A stretch of 64,000 nucleotides of DNA from Euryodendron excelsum (taxonomy: Eukaryota > Streptophyta > Magnoliopsida > Ericales > Pentaphylacaceae): the NCBI GenBank assembly GCA_033060915.1, contig CM065394.1:16549501-16613500 (forward strand), read 5' to 3'. The position numbers were made by a program, and so were the translations under genes. Shown piece by piece: positions 59,888 through 64,000 of this stretch; position 1 is the stretch's first letter; each line of letters begins with the position of its first letter. The notes under the pieces are model-generated. The model ran no database searches. It was not told the DNA's origin and was given only the letters and a program-made list of their open reading frames with translations.

Positions 59888-61703
59888 ATAACAAAACATG
59901 GTTAAATGATCTAATAATTCTACTTAGTGTGCAGATGAATTATTAATTAGATCTTGACTTGAAGCTTATCATAATAGAGGATTTGTGATGCAAAGATTTG
60001 AATAAAAAATGAAAAGCATGATGAGGGGATGTATTCTACAAAGTTGATATTATAAGAAGAAAAAGAAATCTCAAGTTGATGAAAATCTTAGATTGAAGAT
60101 TTATAAGCATGAAGGCATGGCATATTCAACAAGTGGAGATCTTATAAGAAATGAAGATAATGGATATCAAGGAAGAAAAATGAAAATGCTAAAAGTCTTG
60201 ATTGAAAAGATTGGAGACTTTGAGGACTTGAAGATATCTTAGAAGAAGAGACCAACTCAAAGACATGGAAGCTTTCTTGTAAGATTTGATAATGTCTTAA
60301 AGATATGGAAGAAATTACAAGACTTGGAAAGCTTTCTTGGAAGAGTTATTGAAGTCCATGGAGAAGCTATTTTGATTGAAGAATTCTAGAAGAAATCTAG
60401 AAATGAAGATGTTCAAAGAAGAATAGAAAATCAATTGAAGAAATGAAGATTCTAAGTCATGAAAGCTCTGTTGAAGATCTTGAAGAAGACTTGAATCAAT
60501 GGATGAAGCTATAATGATAGAAGAGCTCTACAAGTGATGAAAATGAAAAAAATTTATCTTGAATGGATTGAAGATATTCTTGGAGTCATCTAACCTTGAA
60601 GAAACATTTGCAAGCTTAAAAAAGGTTATTTGAATGATCCTTGAAGAGATTGGAAGCTTTGGAAAAGAATGAATAAAAGTTGCAAAAATATGATTTTTGG
60701 TAAAAAGAGTTGACCCCTCAAGCAAAAAGAGTTTACTCATTCGAACAGAGCCTTGGATTTGTGCTGGAAACTCAAAAGAGTCGACTTCTGGCCAAAAAGA
60801 GTCGACTCATTGCAACAGAGAACAAAAATTCTGCAGACAGCTTAAAAGAGTCGACTCCTGGGATAAAAGAGTCGACTCATTTGGACAGTGACTTAAAAAA
60901 ATCTGTTGAAATGCAAAAAGAATCAACTCATTGTAAAAAGAGTCGACTCCTAGACAGTAACGGCTAGTTTTCTGATAGACGGTATGGGCAAATATGCAAC
61001 CAAATCTTCTCCCATAGTTCTCCAATGGCTAGAATCGATCCATACCTATATATACAAGATACATACAACTTCAAAGAAGGAAAAAAAGAGAGCAATTATA
61101 CCATTCATATCAAGTGCTTGAAGCTGAAAATCACCTGTACCTCACTGCCATATACTTTTGCTGAGTGTTTAAAGTTATCCATTGAGTTGTATTTGTTCAT
61201 ATACTCACTAGGAGAGTTACCCTTTGTATAACCTTTATTCATTCTCACTTGGGTGGGTTTGTAAACTTGTAAGTTTGAGTGTTCTTGGGTAAAAACACTT
61301 GTAAGTTTGAGAGAAGCTTGGACAAAATCTCTTGGGTTTTGAAAGCTTGGGAATAAGCTTTTGTAAGAGTGAGCTGGGCACTTGTGGCAAAACCAGCAGC
61401 TGTGTAAGGAGTATTACATAGTGGAATTCCTTTGAAAGAATCGAAGAAGAGAGGACGTAGGCAAGGTTGGCCGAACCTCTATAAATCTGATGCACTTCTC
61501 TTCTGCCTCTGTTTTGCTTATTTGCTCACTATACATGCTTGCATAAATATATGTATTGATGTATACTTCACTTGCTTGATATATATACTTTGATTAATTG
61601 TTGCTGAAATACATAAATGGTTTTTAGTTGCAATTCTTGATATAAATTCTATAAAACCCAATTCACCCCCCCTCTTGGGTTGCCTACTTGGGCCAACATA
61701 TAT

Positions 61704-63195
61704 GGTATATGCAGTTCACAAGAAAAGAGGCACAGAAAAAAACAAAAAAGAAAGGAAAGAAAAGACCAATACAAATCCTGTTCCCTACTCTTGGCAGAGT
61801 TTACTTTGTCATATTCCTCAGCTTTGAAGTTTTTTTTTTATTTTTAAAAAAGTCTTTCAAAATCAATTCACAAGGTTCTCAAGCTGTTTCCAAAAATCTA
61901 TCTTCAAAGTCAAAATCCAAAGCTAATTTCAAAATCAAATTTTAAGGCTTTATCCAAAATCCATTTCAACATTTTTTTAAATTTTTTCTTCAAAAGCTTT
62001 ATTTAAAATCCATTTCCATGGTTTTTCTAAGCTTTTCCTTCAAAGAGTTTTATTCCAAATCGAGTCTAAAGGTTTTCTAAGTTTTATTCCAAATTAAGTT
62101 TCGAGGTTTTCTAAAATTGTCCTTCAAAAAGATTTAATTCCAAGTCCTGCCAAGTTTCTCAAGGTCTTCTCTGCCAAAAAGGCCCCATCTTCAAACGTTT
62201 TATCTCTTTTTCCTTCAAACAGATTTCATTTCAAAAAATTTCTAACTCTTTTCCTCATTTTGAAAAATTTCAGTAGAGTTCCGTTTATAAATAGTCCCTA
62301 CAACACCCAAAATTTTGCAATAGAATACAAACCGAACACCCCACGATATCACAAGCGCATGCCATGAACAAACACAAAGCAATCTCTGCACATTCCCAAG
62401 GTGTTTGAATTTTCCAATGAATGCTTCTATTTTTCAAAATCTAAGGGTTTTCAAAATACTCATAGAATCATTCAAAGATACTTCAAATATTTTTCTAAAA
62501 TATTCTCATATTTTTCTAAATACATAACATGAGCAATTCAATCAATTTTTCAATTTTTCCTATTTTTCCAGCATTTTTCTATTGTTTGAAAAATTAAAAA
62601 TTTTAAAAATTTTCAGAAAATTACGAAACTTCCCACGATTGTTCAAAACATTTTTCTAAGGTACACTGTACAAAAATCTAGCAAGAAAACTCAACACCCA
62701 AAGCTGTAAGCAAATTCCCAATTTCTACAGAAACCCTTTTTACATGAACATGTAAAACCACTCAAACTCAGTCACATGGGCATTAAAATACAGAAACATC
62801 GCTACCAGAGTGTTCAAAACATATTAAAACATTGATTTTGACTATTTACACAACTCAAATGGAGTTTTACACATCAAAATCAACATAAAACAAACAAAAC
62901 TCATCTCTTGGAGTTCTTCGGAAAATCTTCTTCTCTGGCAACAATTTCAGCAACGGTGACTACTTTCGGCGACTCTTCGAAATCTCCTAAACTCACTCCT
63001 TCAATGCCCAAGGATTCCTTCTAGCAAAACAACTTAAGAAAAGCTCTCAAAACTTTCCACAAACTTGCAAGCCCCGAATGGGCAACTGCACAACTATTAA
63101 TACTCCAGGCCTGGCGCCATTGTGCCAAGGAAACATTATGCCTGGCGCCACTCCTAGTGGATTTTAATAGCTAGGAGTGGGCAAAAATGGGCTTA
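61704..63195. other. Ogre-like internal or LTR-flank DNA, possible antisense promoter
   Basis: Low-complexity TTCAAA/TTTTC-rich DNA to about 62280, then more mixed sequence. Minus-strand TATA-like motifs occur at about 62285 (TATTTATAAA on the minus strand) and about 63100 (GTATTAATAG). GGCGCCA motifs near 63115 and 63145 resemble those upstream of the TATA box in the 38518 LTR. This region lies directly upstream of the minus-strand gene at 49670 once the nested insertion is removed. No coding frame is supported. Confidence 0.35.
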
Positions 63196-64000
63196 AAAGC
63201 GACACAGACACATTCAAGTCCAAACTGATTTTTCATACTCAATCTAGATAATCAACCGCTTCATGGCTTGCTTGCCCAATAGAGGCAAAATGATCAAAAG
63301 GTTCTTTGGGGCCTTGCTTGGTCTAATTCTAGTTGGCACCTCTTCTTAAAAATGATACGTCTGTATTTGAACCTCTGTTTCAGTCCAAGCCAATCAAACT
63401 CAATCCGACACATCTTTCAAGAAAGTTAATCCTTCAGCCGATACGTCCATCCAGGATGGCACATTTATCAAGAAAGCATAAAATCTATCAAAACAATAAG
63501 TCCCTTCACACTTGTCAACTGGGACGAAACCGAAGTCCCCGAGATGCTAATGCGATTTACTTTTGGTGCCTGCTAACCCGCCAATGTAGAATATCTGCTA
63601 TTCAACACGTCTTTCGAGAAAGTTGATCCTTCAGATGGTAAGACCATACAACAGCTTCCTAAGATCAAACAGTCTCCAAAATGAACGCACAACATCAGAG
63701 TAACGAAAACACTCGCAAACAGGTCAACATCGAGAATGCCAACAAACACCTATGTCACGAGACCAAACACGCCTCTTGGCTGTGACACGTTTACCAAGGA
63801 CAAGATATCTTTGGAAACCAACTTATCAGACACCGTCAGAGTGACGGCAACATTAAAAACTCAGGTCAACACTAGTGTCTACTAGCCTATTTTGGGAAAA
63901 AAAATGACCAAACTGTCCCTTGGATCTACTAGACACGCTTTTTAAAAAAAGTACCTAAGACCTTAGAGTAGTAATTACACCCTTTTAAGATTTTCCTAAA
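63196..64000 (+). repeat. Second LTR copy of the Ogre-like element, cut by the window end
   Basis: It matches 38577 onward in the same orientation, starting CGACACAGACACATTCAAGT. The first ~58 bases of the 5' LTR have no counterpart here. Identity is roughly 80% by eye. The rest lies beyond 64000. Confidence 0.7.

Larger units (their letters stand above)
49716..61698 (+). mobile_element. Solo LTR (copia-like) with exact TATAT duplication, split by the Tat element
   Basis: The LTR starts TGTTGAGTCAATACC at 49716 and ends TTGGGCCAACA at 61698. TATAT flanks both sides (49711-49715 and 61699-61703). Only its first ~31 bases lie left of the nested Tat element; the rest is 59888-61698, giving about 1.84 kb. 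It contains many AAAGAGTCGACTC-type motifs (60700-60960), a TATATATACAAG TATA-like motif near 61050, and the CCCCCCCTCTTGGGT end shared with the LTRs at 12453 and 34986. No coding sequence and no second copy, so it is a solo LTR. Confidence 0.85.
38518..64000 (+). mobile_element. Ogre-like (Tat clade) Ty3/gypsy element, split by nested insertions
   Basis: A long 5' LTR (38518-42341) is followed by a primer binding site, a decayed gag (43935 on), non-coding DNA, an antisense gene (49670 to 47833), the nested insertion 49711-61703, about 1.5 kb more, and a second LTR copy (63196 to beyond the window) in the same orientation. RT, RNase H and integrase of this element are not found, so it is a deletion derivative. 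The LTR copies look roughly 80% alike by eye, so it is much older than the Tat element nested inside it. Confidence 0.65.

Overview
The window looks like nuclear DNA from a eudicot plant, probably woody. It is AT-rich, almost all of it is transposable-element sequence, and it holds one clear host gene with plant introns. There is no ribosomal RNA, tRNA, CRISPR or prokaryotic operon structure.

Layout. 1-5.37 kb: the right part of a decayed PIF/Harbinger DNA transposon (Myb/SANT-like ORF1, then a DDE transposase). 5.4-12.4 kb: non-coding, with three non-autonomous DNA elements: a Mutator-like element with ~92-bp inverted ends (6750-7720), an AT-rich MITE (9650-10558) and a GGCC-rich hAT-like element with an 8-bp duplication (10689-11396). 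12.45-14.11 kb: a solo LTR with an exact CCTTA duplication, containing a foldback MITE. 14.36-23.21 kb: a CACTA (En/Spm) element with a perfect TCC duplication, splitting a decayed RNase H-like pseudogene. Inside it are 15 tandem copies of a ~178-bp monomer, part of which is organised as a 533-bp trimer.

27.09-29.05 kb: a complete six-exon bHLH transcription factor of the BEE/brassinosteroid-enhanced-expression type (281 residues, all introns phase 0), with a perfect G-box and a TATA box upstream and a MITE in its last intron. 29.7-36.6 kb: a second solo LTR (exact GAAAT duplication), a TRIM-like direct repeat and a third LTR.

37-64 kb: a nested retrotransposon stack. The oldest layer is a minus-strand Tat-type relic (LTR edge, polypurine tract, antisense gene). 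An Ogre-like Ty3/gypsy element with a ~3.8-kb LTR starting at 38518 interrupts it. That element retains PBS and gag, and carries an antisense gene resembling the plant mobile domain family. A solo LTR (TATAT duplication) sits inside it, and a nearly complete 10.1-kb Tat element (49747-59887) sits inside the solo LTR.

The most interesting system is the antisense gene of the Tat elements. In the young copy it can be read as three exons on the strand opposite gag-pol (58925 down to 56701), summing to exactly 689 codons, with its own minus-strand TATA box beside the 3' LTR. The old relic at 37.3-38.4 kb keeps the TATA box, the start, and the first intron at the same position and phase. A third, unrelated-looking antisense gene occupies the equivalent place in the Ogre-like element. 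Gag-pol and the antisense gene converge on a 64-bp hairpin-forming tandem repeat.
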